Shown: one piece after another, positions 9,403 through 19,800 of the stretch
Numbering within the stretch: position 1 is the first letter of the stretch
Layout of the letters: each line of letters starts with the position of its first letter
Source: Furcasterigmium furcatum
Lineage: Eukaryota; Ascomycota; Sordariomycetes; Glomerellales; Plectosphaerellaceae
Assembly (NCBI GenBank): GCA_001599815.1
Contig: BCIA01000001.1
Span: forward strand, 7,004,641-7,068,640
Reading direction: 5' to 3'
Length of the DNA stretch: 64,000 nt
Notes under the pieces: model-generated
Database searches by the model: none
What the model was told of the DNA's origin: nothing
What the model saw: the letters and a program-made list of their open reading frames with translations, nothing else
Program-made: the position numbers and the translations under genes

Positions 9403-10974
9403 CTAATTCCACGGCAGACCCTGTTGCAGATACTGGGACAGACCTGGATACTGCTGTGCCTGGAGCTGGGCCGGTAACTGAACCGGGAACAGAGCCTGTT
9501 GCTGAGTCGGGAACTGAGTCTGCTGCTGAGCTGGGAACTGAACCGGGAACTGGGTTTGTTGCTGAGCCGGGAGCTGAACCGGGAACTGAGCCTGAAACAG
9601 AGCCGGTTGCTGGTTCTGTTGCTGCTGCTGTGCTTGGAGCCGAGCCAGGCGCTGAGCCTCGATCTCAGTCTGTAGCATAGCCTGGAGCTGAGCCAGGATC
9701 TGAGGATCTTGAGCCTGGCGTTGCAGCCACACCTCCAAAGGCGTATTCCCGAAAATGGGGATTGTGAAGTTCGACCCGCTGCAAAAGCCCTGGATGGCGT
9801 ATCCTTTGTTCGCCATCTTGGCGATTCGAACTCGAAGCTCGTCATACACGCCACGCTCCGAAGCCATCAACTTCGAAATTGCATTTGCAGTGTCGATATC
9901 GAGCCTCTGCTCAAGTTGCCGCTGGTGATGGAGACCGCACTGGAGTTGTTCGAGTAGCTGCGGCGTGACTATGGTTTCCTCCGAGATGTCACCGACCACC
10001 TGCTGTTGCTGTTGCTGCTGCTGTCGCTGTTGCAGTCGTTGTAGTTTCTGCTGCTGTCGCTGCTGATATCGCTGATGCTGTTGCTGCAGTCGCCGATGTT
10101 GTTGCAGTTGTAGTTGCTGGAGCTGGAGTCGCTGCTGTTTCTGGAGCTTCTGCTGGGGTTGGAGCTGCTGCTGGGGCTGTTGCTGCTGGGGCTGTTGCTG
10201 CTGGCTCCTAAGTGTCTGGTTCTCGAGCTCAAGCTTCCAGATCTTCTGCTGCATTTGCTGGTTCGAAAGCCCAGGCTGCTGCTGGGGTGGCTGCTCAAAG
10301 CCCGCGAACGGGATCTCAGGCTCCTCCTTCTGGGGGGTCTGCTCAGGGGACGACGCACAGAGGACCTTCGGGGAGATCTTCTTCTGCGGTGTGGCCACCT
10401 GTTTCTGGGGCTGCTGCTGAGGGGACGCAAGGTGCAACTCAGAATTCTCCGGGACGAGCTGAAGCTGCCAGGGCGCGACGAACTGCGGGAGATGCTCGTC
10501 AATGAACCCCAAGGCGTCCTCGGGCTCCTCCTGCTGGGGGATCTGCTCAGGGGACCCAAAGAGGTTCTCTGGGGTGACCTGCTGCTGTGGTGTGGCCACC
10601 TGCTGCTGGGGCTGCTGCACAGGGGACCCAGAGAGGTCCTCTGGGAAAAGCTCAGGGTCCTCCTGCTCGCGTTGCTGCTTCTGGGCCTCAGCGACCCGCA
10701 GTTGGAATTCAAGGTTTTGATGCTCTCCGGACTGCAGGTACTTCTCCTCAGGCGTGGGACCGTCCACGATCTGAGTGGGCTCGTCCAGAAAGTCACGCAG
10801 CTTTAGGACATTCGCGTACACCGAGTAGTCCTCAGGGGAGATGAAAGTGCTGCCCGGGAGCTCACCGGAAGGACCGAGAAGCTGGTCTGAAGTCGAGGCC
10901 GGGTCCTGACCTTGTTCATGTTCGGTAAACATGTTCTGAACATCCATCATGTCCAAGTCCGATGAATATTCCAT
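9403..10974 (-). CDS. Glutamine-rich low-complexity protein
   Basis: I do not recognise a family. The frame opens further upstream, but the likely start is the ATG at 10974 (MEYSSDLDMMDVQNMFTEHE), giving 523 residues. The 47 extra upstream codons are Ser/Thr/Pro-rich and look like leader. Residues 1-95 are acidic and mixed in composition. About 95-240 contains two copies of a module built on ATPQ, SPEQ and EEPE. About 240-335 is almost pure Gln/Leu/Arg (QQQPQQQQPQQQ-type tracts). About 335-425 is an ordered-looking helical stretch (QLECG-like leucines, then ANAISKLMASERGVYDELRV). The tail at about 455-523 repeats FPVQLPAQQQTQ. There is no signal peptide or membrane segment. The composition resembles prion-like or transcription-cofactor proteins, but that is inference. 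The gene may be lineage-specific. Repeat length is likely to vary between strains. Confidence 0.65.
   Translation of the reverse strand: MEYSSDLDMMDVQNMFTEHEQGQDPASTSDQLLGPSGELPGSTFISPEDYSVYANVLKLRDFLDEPTQIVDGPTPEEKYLQSGEHQNLEFQLRVAEAQKQQREQEDPELFPEDLSGSPVQQPQQQVATPQQQVTPENLFGSPEQIPQQEEPEDALGFIDEHLPQFVAPWQLQLVPENSELHLASPQQQPQKQVATPQKKISPKVLCASSPEQTPQKEEPEIPFAGFEQPPQQQPGLSNQQMQQKIWKLELENQTLRSQQQQPQQQQPQQQLQPQQKLQKQQRLQLQQLQLQQHRRLQQQHQRYQQRQQQKLQRLQQRQQQQQQQQVVGDISEETIVTPQLLEQLQCGLHHQRQLEQRLDIDTANAISKLMASERGVYDELRVRIAKMANKGYAIQGFCSGSNFTIPIFGNTPLEVWLQRQAQDPQILAQLQAMLQTEIEAQRLARLQAQQQQQNQQPALFQAQFPVQLPAQQQTQFPVQFPAQQQTQFPTQQQALFPVQLPAQLQAQQYPGLSQYLQQGLPWN
10316..10630 (-). repeat. Direct duplication inside the Q-rich gene
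   Basis: Two copies of a block of about 110 bp lie at roughly 10316-10425 and 10520-10630. On the + strand both run from CTCCTCCT-CTGGGGG through GGTGTGGCCACCTG to CTGGGGCTGCTG. Each encodes a variant of the ATPQ / SPEQ / EEPE module. The copies keep the reading frame and differ by scattered substitutions. Confidence 0.7.
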
Positions 10975-12280
10975 GACTGGGAGGGATGAGGAGTGTGTTG
11001 TAGGGCTGCTTGGACAGACTGGGAGCGATGATGAAGTCTTGAGAAAGTAGGTACAAGCCTTGGAGTGGACTTGTGTGGGTGGGAGTGTGACAGGAGGGAG
11101 GCGACAGGAGTACAAGAAGATGTACTGACGTCTCCAAACTCTGTAAGTGAGAGGTGAAATGAAGGAAATCGGAGTGGAAGAGGGAAGCAGTATTCGTAGA
11201 CTGAAGTAAGAGACTGTTCTGGTCAGGTACTAACAGAGCTTTTTGGCTGACCAAGACTGTTTCCGAAGTTGTGTGATCGATGGGTGAGGATCAGAAACGA
11301 GAGCCAGGCCAGAGCAAGGAGACAGGCCACTCTTTAATAGCCCAGAGTGAAGCCATTGTGACTCTTTCGAGAGAGCAGATATTGCACGGGGCTTGAGTGG
11401 TGCGGTAATGATATTGCGGCTCATCAACCATATTGCGCCTCATGGACCCGGAGATAGCCTTCTATTTGCATCTGGGGAACTCAAATACCATCAGGCATCA
11501 GGTTAAGAGAGCCGCATGTGGCTGAAGGCATATCCTATGGACATGGCGTCGAATCCACGGGCCGAGCACTGAGCATGGACATGGCGCAGAATCCATAGGC
11601 CGAGCCCTGGGCATCATGGACGTCACGAGTGCTTCTTCATGTGTTGAGTGTGTCAAAGCTGGCGGGATGTGGATATGAACGTGGTTGATAGAAGGGCATG
11701 GACGTAGATGATAGAAGTGGCTGGCGTGGAAGGTTGTGACAGAAGGCATCTCCGATGGAAATGGCGCCGAATCCACGGGCCGAGCTTTAGGCATCATGGA
11801 CGTCATGAGTGCTTCTTCACGTAAAGTATTGAATGTGTCAGAGCTGGCGGGATGTGGCTATGGACGCGGTCGATAGAAGGGCATGGACGCGGACGATAGA
11901 AGGGGCTGGGCGTGGACGATGAAGGGGATATATGGTGGAAGCCGCCACACGGAGGAGGCACATGCCGCGCGGCGATACGGCAACGAGCGTGAGTGGAAGC
12001 ACCAAAATGTGTAATTAGGTTCCCATCTACCTGGATACACCATAGGTACGGTACGAGTGCATCATGCCAGATGCGAAAACGGAAGGCCGAGGGCACCCGC
12101 CGTCTTTTCTGCCCCAACGCCAGAATCCCAAAACGACCAGAATGAAACGGGAACTCTACCTAGGTACTACGGGTGTGCAGCCGTCGTCGAGGCAGCGACA
12201 TACCAGGAACGCCCCCCATCCGCCAGCGGGCCGGCCCGAGGGCGCGGTCCATAGAGGACCAGGCCCCGTCCAATAGGGCC
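10975..12280. other. Intergenic with tandem repeat
   Basis: About 1.3 kb between two minus-strand genes. 10975-11450 is the leader and promoter of the Q-rich gene. 11524-11916 holds the tandem repeat listed separately. 12043-12049 and 12161-12167 contain TAGGTAC. No convincing coding region was found. Frames over the repeat encode the repeat on the minus strand (MMPKARPVDSAP / MMPRARPMDSAP) but are broken and overlapping. Confidence 0.55.
11524..11916. repeat. Diverged tandem direct repeat (two units)
   Basis: Unit 1 (11524-11730) and unit 2 (11742-11916) both begin GAAGGCAT and end with GG(G)CGTGGA. They share GAATCCACGGGCCGAG, GGCATCATGGACGTCA, GAGTGCTTCTTCA, GCTGGCGGGATGTGG and GATAGAAGGGCATGGACG. 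Unit 1 is longer because it carries an internal 38-bp tandem duplication (11539-11576 and 11577-11614, each starting GGACATGGCG). Most differences between the units are transitions. Confidence 0.8.
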
Positions 12281-13743
12281 TTACTGGACCTCCTCAACCA
12301 TCTTCCCAGCGGCGAGGCCCCCACCAAACACCTTGCCGGAAGGGCCCGCCAGCATGTCCTCGGGGACGGCGAGACGGCTGCCCTGCTTGGTGCTGACCCA
12401 CCGGACGAAGGTGACATCGGGCCTCTGGGAGTCGTCGAGGGGGTCGTTGGCAGCAGCATTGGCCTTGCGTGTGGTCTTGGGTGCTTGCTTCTTGAGCAGC
12501 TTGTTGATGGTTTCCATCTGAGCCGCCGAGCCGAATTAGTGACCTCGCTGGTTGGGGGCAGGGGGAGGGGGGGACAGGGGAAACCGGTGGAAGGAGAGAA
12601 CGGGGGAGAAGAGGGGAGAACCCGTCAATCGTGACTGACCTTGACTTCCTCGTTGCGTTTCTCGGAGAGGTTGCGGCGGCGGCGAGCCATCTCCTGGCGC
12701 CTCATGGAAAGTTCCTCCGCTGTGAAAACCTTCTTCGCCTGTACCTCTTGGGGGTCATTAGCAGGCATCCTCGGGTAGCAGCGGGTATTGCACCTACCGT
12801 CCGACAGCTTCATGTAGCTCTGTGGCTCGTCCTCGAAGCGGGCGCGCTGCCGCCGCGTCATCTTTGTCAGGTCTGGCGTCCTGGCACGGCTGCCGTCTTC
12901 GTCGCTGTCCAGGTCGTCGGCCCCGCCAACGGCAGTGACGTCGAGCTCTCCCTCGGCGTCTTCCTCGTCGTCCTGGCCCGCATCCTCCATGTCGTCATCC
13001 TCACCTTCGGCATCTTCCTCCTCATCCTCTTCGTCGTCGTCCTCATCTCGGCCACCCACGTTGATGCTCATGTCGCCGGCATTCTCGGGATCGCTCACTT
13101 CAATCTCACTGAGCTCCTCCTCGTCGTCGTCTTCATCGTCGACGACACGGGCCGCAGCCGCGCGACGAGAAGGGGCTGACCGGTTCGCCTTGGGGTTGTG
13201 AATCTTAATCGTCGTGGGTGCGGCGGAGGCAGGACCGTCCATGTCGACGTCGCCGTCCGCGTCCTCCTCATCGTCGTCACCCTCGGCATCGACATCGATG
13301 TCCTCCTCGTCGTCGTCCTCATCACCCTCGGCATCATCATCGTCGTCGTCGCCGAGATCCTCCATCTCATCGTCGTCATCCTCGTCCTCGTCGAGGCTGT
13401 CAGACTCGGCGTAGCTCCTCTTGGTGCCCCGGCTGGGCTTGCCGGCCGCGATCTGGCTGCCACCGACGGCAATGGTGCCGCCAGAGCTGCGGCCCCTGCC
13501 CGAGGTGGCGTCGCGCAGCTTGCTGGACGACGTCTTGATGGTGACGTTCAGGTGATCATGTCCGGGCGACGAGGGCGGGCCGCGGGTGACCGATGTGCCA
13601 GAGGGGCGACCGTCCGATCGGCGAGTGCGCGTAGACATTGTGGGCGCCGCGGAGGGTGTTGTCGTGGCTCTTTCGCTGTCGGCCCAGTCAGTTATGGCCT
13701 GTCCGGCTTTCTGAGCGGCCGAGCGACGCGGTCGGGACGCCAT
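12281..13743 (-). CDS. IES2: INO80 chromatin-remodelling complex subunit (Ies2/PAPA-1 type)
   Basis: Exons on the minus strand: 13743-12798, 12746-12640 and 12517-12281, giving 429 residues. Introns of 51 and 122 bp have GT-AG ends and CTAAT branch sites. The start MASRPRRSAAQK is the first ATG in frame. Residues about 130-290 form long Asp/Glu tracts broken by short Ser/Pro linkers. The conserved C-terminus has KMTRRQRARFED, then YMKLSDEVQAKKVFTAEELS, then RRQEMARRRRNLSEKRNEEV, running into METINKLLKKQ. This is the PAPA-1-like core of INO80 subunit B (yeast Ies2), a nuclear subunit that supports ATP hydrolysis and nucleosome sliding. The final exon would otherwise look like a separate small gene starting METINK. 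Splicing restores a continuous domain. Confidence 0.85.
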
Positions 13744-15312
13744 GATGGGCACCGAGTGATTGCTCAATGGGATGTTCGGAGGGAGGTGAGGTTGAAATAA
13801 AGAGGAGAATGAGGCTGAGGCTGGAGAACAGGCGGGCGCTTTAATTCGGGGTAAGACCAAAGGGGTGCAACTGGAACGGAGAGGCAGCTCTGCGGACCAC
13901 GTGGATCACGGGCAGGGCGAGATGGGTGATGTGAGAGAAGACGGAATGGATGGGCGGGAAGCGGTTAGGTAAGGATGATGGATGGTAGATGGGATGAGAG
14001 GTTGAGTGAGGGAGTGAAGGAGTGAGTGAGCTGTTCAGGTCGACTCTCTTGCGTCGCGGTCGCGGGTTGGAGGAGCTACCGCCAGCACCAGCAGTAGCGA
14101 CCAGATTGGCCCTGTTGCCAAATGGAGAACCCCCCTTGGGGTCAGGTCCATCTTGGTCGGGCTCGTCCAGTCTAATCCACACCACAACGGGCGGCGGCGC
14201 GCGTTTGAAGCCGCAGCGTGAGATCGGATCTCCCACCCTTGGCGACGCCTCCCTGGCCGCTCGACCAAGCAGACGGCTCGACGGCCGTCGGCGGCACAGC
14301 TCCAGAATTTCTCGACCTCTCCCGCGAGCCAATGATGGGCCCCGACAGGAGAGAGACGGTGATCGGGGGGAGCTGCCGGAAAGAACGCGAGCATCGACGT
14401 GGTGGTGAGGATGGAAAGGGAGACCTCTCGGGCAAAGACAAGACAACCAAGGCAGCGCTCAGGGGGTAGACGTCCGATACAGAAGGGAACAGCATGCCGA
14501 AGCATCAAGCTGAAGACGCTTGCTACATACCTATGACAAGGACGTAGCTGCCGGTGGCTGGACCGGAGGCGAAGGTCGTTCGTTCGTTCGCTGGACGAGC
14601 TGAACGAAGGCTCACCGTTTCCCCGTGCGACGCGACCGCCGCTCTTGATGCTCGGGTTCAGGGGCCTCTGTGAAGATGTCTAGAGAAGAGAGAATTCCTC
14701 TTCTATTCACCGCCCTGCTCGATTTCCTCCTGGCCGCGCGCAATGGCCTTCGAAAGGCAATTAAGGCCAAGTGACTCGTCGCCGAAGCCGGGTCTCTCGA
14801 AGGTTTTTCGGTGGGAAAATGGCTGGGGAAGGGGGGCCCCTGTGAGGTGATGCCGCTCTGATTCGAGTTGTTGGAGATGCCGAACGTGCTGGAAGAGTGC
14901 GGATAGGGCTCTGTTGCTGGTGAGGTGCAATATTCGAGATCAATAGCTTCTTCGTGAGCTTCTTTCTCCTCTGGTGAGACCATCCGACTCGCAGCAAGCC
15001 CGGTGTTTCTCCCTACTAGCCGACGGTGATGCATTGATCCACCATAAACCTTAACGCTCCCAAAACGGAATAGTCTCTCATTACCGTCCGCAACCCAACA
15101 GCCAATGACGGCCCCCAATCAAGCACCGTTTCACCTTCTGCTGTCTGTTGCAGCCGAGGCATCTGGTGGCTCTCAACCGAGCGACCATCATCCATCTTCC
15201 TGAAGGCAATACCACACTTTCACCAGCCTCCATTACCTGGCTTTGCTCTCCCCAGCATTTTTGTCCGCCCTGAACGCTCCTCTGTCCATTCTCTACTGCT
15301 GAATCGAACACC
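13744..15312. other. Divergent promoter region, IES2 / peroxin
   Basis: About 1.6 kb between divergently transcribed genes, presumably holding both promoters and leaders. It includes a short GTTCGTTC microrepeat (14578-14592) and a CT-rich stretch before the peroxin ATG (15235-15300). Arg/Ser-rich open frames on both strands show no domain and were not accepted. Confidence 0.55.
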
Positions 15313-16396
15313 ATGGGTGGCTCAGACGAGAAGGAGGCCAAGCCGCCCACTCCCCAGGAAGACGATGCGGCAGACAACTCGGCCGACCTGCGCGAGGTTG
15401 CGCGCCAGTTCCTCCAGGACGAGCAGGTCAAGGGCGCCTCTCGGGAGAAGAAGGTCGAATACCTGAAAGAGAAGGGCCTCTCCGACGAAGACATTACGAC
15501 CCTGCTGGACGAGGCAGACTCCCAGACAACAGAAGAGGTGCGCACCCTCCCGCCCGCCTCGACCGAAGCTTAACTAACATCTCCAGACACAGACAGCAGA
15601 GTCGCAACAGCCACCACAACCCTCTTCCTCCCCCGAACACGAGCCACGAAGCCAAGAGCCCCAAGCAACAATATCACAAGACGCCCCTCCCATCATCACC
15701 TACCCAGAGTTCCTCACAAAGCCCTCCCGCGCCCCGCCCCTCGTCACGGGCACCGCCCTCCTCAACACCCTCTACGCCTGCGCCGGCCTCACGACCCTCA
15801 TCTACGGCACCTCGAAATACGCCGTCGCCCCCATGGTCGAGTCCCTCACCGCCGCCCGCTTCGACCTCAACACCACGACCGCCGAGAAGCTCGCCTCCCT
15901 CACCCGCCTCCTCGAGTCCACCGTCTCCGAAATCCCGGCAACCCCCTCCCCGCGCGGCGCCGACAACTTCAAGGACACAGACTCGACAACCAGCTCCGCC
16001 GACGACCCAACAGAGCTCTTCCACCGCGACATCGGCGTCCAGACCTCCCTCCCTTCCTCCCCCGACCCCGCCGCCGCAGCCGCCCCCTCGCCGGCCTCCT
16101 CCGTCGCCGCGAAGCTCGCCTCCCTCACGGCCTCCCTCAAGGAACTCTCCGACGCCTCCGAGTCCCAGAGCGAGGAGCTGGCAGACGTAAAGGCCGTCAT
16201 CGACCTGCTCAAGGACGACATCGGCACCCTGACCTTCCCCGGCTCCGCCAACGACTTCGTCGGCGGCTTCTCCCTCTACGGCGCCGGGAACCGCAAGGAC
16301 GAGCCCGACGACGAGATGAAGAAGGCGAGGGATAACGTCCGGAGGGTCAAGGGCGTGCTGCTGAGCACGAGGAACTTCCCGTCTTCGACGCGGTGA
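15313..16396 (+). CDS. Peroxin of the Pex14/17 (Pex33) type
   Basis: Two exons, 15313-15537 and 15587-16396, give 344 residues. The 49-bp intron has GTGCGC at its start and a TAACTAAC branch site before CTCCAG. Residues 24-68 (DLREVARQFLQDEQVKG, then KVEYLKEKGLSDEDI) match the Pex14 N-terminal fold, which binds Pex5 and Pex19. A Pro/Gln/Ser linker leads to a hydrophobic stretch at about 126-149 (LVTGTALLNTLYACAGLTTL), probably a peroxisomal membrane segment. Two predicted helical or coiled-coil stretches follow (about 158-190 and 245-290). The classic Pex14 PPIP-rich membrane region is absent, which favours the fungal Pex14/17 (Neurospora Pex33) group over Pex14 itself. It would act in the docking complex for matrix-protein import. 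Confidence 0.7.
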
Positions 16397-16890
16397 GCTG
16401 CCGCGACGCCCGGGGCGACGAGATGGCAGAGAAGGAGAGATATGTATGAATAGTGATACCCGCGAGCGCCGTTGGAATAAGACCTATTTTGGATCAAGTT
16501 TTACTCGTCGTGAAGTTGATGCTCTCTTCCCTAGCGTTCGTTCTTGATTTCCGTACCTCATCACCACAGTAATGTCCTAGCCAAGCAACGAGAGACGGTC
16601 ATCACCAAGGAGCCCAGGGGTCGACGTTCGATAAGACATGTGGTATTCGCGTTCCGGCTCCCTAGCCTCATGACACTCGTCCAGATACCCCTACAAACCT
16701 GAGAAAACAGCCCCAGTCCCCGTCTCCCGCAGGCGAACACGCCTTCTCAGGGACACACTCCGTCGCATCAAAAGCCCAAGCCAATCCTTCCCCCATATCT
16801 AGCCATGAATACCTCGATCATACCCATCGTGAAAACGTCACCGTTTCCCAAGTCGAATCGCCCCTGCCGTTTCCTGCCTCGGTATCAACA
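16397..16890. other. Intergenic, convergent 3' ends
   Basis: About 500 bp between the ends of the peroxin and chromodomain genes, so mostly 3' UTR. I see no gene, repeat or RNA here. Confidence 0.6.
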
Positions 16891-19800
16891 TTACGCAGGG
16901 GCATCCGCATCCGTGGTGATCTGAAGCGCCTTGAAGATCGGCTCCCAGGCTCCAATCGTGATGTGCTCAAAGTTGCGGCCTTCCCTCTTCTGCTGACCGT
17001 ACCACTCGAGCGTCGGGCGAAAATTAAGGCTCAGGCTCTGCATCGTTCCGCTGCTCGAGGCGGCGGCGACTTGTTGGAAGAAGTGATTCTCGCACTCCGT
17101 CGCTCCCGCTCTGTGGTCCGGGTTGCGGGGCGGGTGGAAGATGATGTTCTTCGTCTTCGGCTTGCCAAAAACCGGCATGTCGGCGTCCAAGGCAGCGGTC
17201 ACAGCGGATGGGTCATTAGCCGGTCGAGGTCCCCTTGGCTGGACCCTTTTATACCCCGCCGCCGTCAAGAGGGCCTCTGAAGCTGGCATGGCCGCCTTAG
17301 GCTGTTGCATCATGTACTCCAGCATCTCCAAGGTCCGGTCGATCACTGTCGATTTCGCAGTGTTAGGCTGGTCAAAGCCACCAAACCAGACATCCTCGAC
17401 CGGGGGGTTCTTCTTTGACCCGATATCATGAACCGCCTGCACCATGGCTTTCTGCGCAGGCAGTAGATGACTCGGCCTCGGTTGCATATCGGCGGGACAC
17501 ATCTCGGGTGCCCTCGGATCCCATATCAGCAGTTCCGTCGCGGTCCATGGGAACCTGGCCGAATTCTTGACCCGATACACCCCGATCCATGGGCGCCGGG
17601 GCGGGAGCTTGCTCTCTGGATATTTCTGAGGATCCCATTCCCCGTCAATAGTGTAGAACAGGCAGATTAAGGTGTTGATGTTTCGCCGCGCGTCGAAAGA
17701 GTTCCGCGAGTCGAAAGGGTAGGCCCAGTTCAACCAGGTCTCGATTGTCGCAAACGAAGAATGAGTGTCTCCAAAGTGGTCGGCCATCTCTCGGGACTTA
17801 TCGAAGTAAGAAATGGGGTAGGAGTATAGCTTCAGGAAGGGAGCGGCTCTGTACTGGAACCGCTCTTGGAACAGAAACTCCGAGAAAGCTCGCGCACTGT
17901 CATTGCCCAGCATTTCAGTCTCATGGCCGGTGAAAATGCCCATGTCTTGCTGGGCAATCTTCGCAGACTTGGCCGAGGAGCTCTGTTCCAAGACCGGCAG
18001 ACCCATGATTCGAGTCGCTCGCTTCGCATCCTCCACACTGCATCCGATGATGAAGAACTTTCGAAACCGGTCGAGATGAGCCTGAGACCAGTATCCGAAC
18101 CAGTTCACCAGGCTCTGCTCATCGCTTGGATTAATGCTGTCGTCGGAAAAGACCAAAGGGTCAGACCCTTCGAGACGCAACATGTTCACGCCGATCAGAT
18201 CATTGACGATCTGGATCAACTCAAACCGGGCATTGCAATCATCCTTGGTCAGCCCCAAATCATTCGCGCTCGCCTCTGACCCGCGGGCGTCTTGCCGGCT
18301 GGCCTTGAACAGAAGCTGACGCCTCCGTGCCTTCTCCTGCGCGACCTCTTCCAGGAACTCGGATATCCCGGCGCTGAGTACCAGATGTATGTTTGAGCCC
18401 GGGCGATTGAGCCTGTGCTTGAACCACAAGAAAAACTGGCGGGCTCTACACGGTTGGGTGACAAGAAAACTCGGTGTCAGCAAGACAATAGTCCCATGGG
18501 GGAATAAACGAGACAATTCAAGGGGTGATGAGGTTGCCCGGGGGGTCGGTATTTTGTCCCGTTGCATATTCTCTTGTAGTCTCCAAAAAGTGTAGTACCG
18601 TTCGCCGAGTCGTAGTTTCGCGCTCAGTCCTGGGAGGAGCCTGATTAGCGGCAGGGCCTTTTCATGGATGATGGCTATCCCACAGTCCTGCTCTGTGAAC
18701 GCCTTCCAGTCTCCAGAAATCGACGAACTGAAGATTCGACAGTGCGGGTTGACATCGCGAAGCCAGGCCCCTATGGTGTTTGATACGGCTTCCCTAGATG
18801 GCGGGAAAGCCAGAAAGAAGACATGGCGACTAGACGTAGCTTGTAGTCGAGGGGACAGTAACTGGCTATAATCCAGAGCTAACAGTTGGCGAATAACCCT
18901 GGAACGAGTACTTCCAGGCTTCTGCTTCAGGTCCGCCGTAAAGCTAGCCGGTAGGTTCAGTTGCTGTCCGGCGGCATCGGTAGCCTTGACGATCAAGTAC
19001 TTCAGAGCACCTGACGTGCTCAAAGGGCCCGCCTCTGGGACAGTTGCAGCCCACTTCTCACACCTGGCAGGATAGATGAGTATGACGAAGCTTTCAAAAG
19101 TACGGGCTAAACCAAAGGAGCCCATCTTCAGGCTTTCGGCCACGAGGTCTAGCGAGCTGGAGCAAGCATCGGGCCCCGATGGCGAAATGACATTCCCAAA
19201 GGCATATATGGTTGCCTTGAGCAGCTGGCTCTGAGACAGAAACGTCTGAGATGTGCAGGAGTGTGTGATTTCAAGGACCGCGGTGTTTGTGAGCTCGGAG
19301 AGCCAAATGTCCCGGCCTGTAGGCAAGCCCTCGAATATGACTGCAATCTTCTTCGAGCCACTTGGGCCGAGAACGACATGCTTTTCCAAATTCTGTCTGG
19401 GTCGATGCTGAGGAGCTTGGGAGTTCGACGCCTCGGTAACCCGAGGGGGAGTGGGGGGTCGGAAGCCATCATGAACGTCGTCATCATCCAAAGATGCTGG
19501 CTCATCAACCATCTCCACGTCTTCAAAGATTTTCATGGTAACAAGCCCCGGGCCATCAGCGGTAGGATCATCACCAGTAAAACGAACCGATCGTGCTTTC
19601 TTGGGAGGGGGTTGTTCCAGGCCTTCCTGCAGTGTCGTGCTGTCGCGCGACTTTTTCAATACTGATTTCGTCTGCTCGGCCCGGCCGGTGGGAGCAGAAC
19701 CGTCTGTTGCTGTTGGTGTGGGAGTATCAGGCGATTTGTTGGTTGCCGCATTGTATGCTGCTCCAGTGCTGATGTTGAAGAGCCCAAGACTGTTCGGGTC

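Noticed and set aside
12281..12517. A separate 78-residue gene starting METINKLLKK
   Set aside because: It is the last exon of the INO80 subunit. The stretch continues the PAPA-1 core across a GT-AG intron.
12631..13800. Plus-strand frames that look like hydrophobic membrane proteins (VLLIVV-type runs)
   Set aside because: They are the antisense reading of the Asp/Glu codon tracts of the IES2 gene, where GAC/GAT/GAG read backward gives Val/Ile/Leu.
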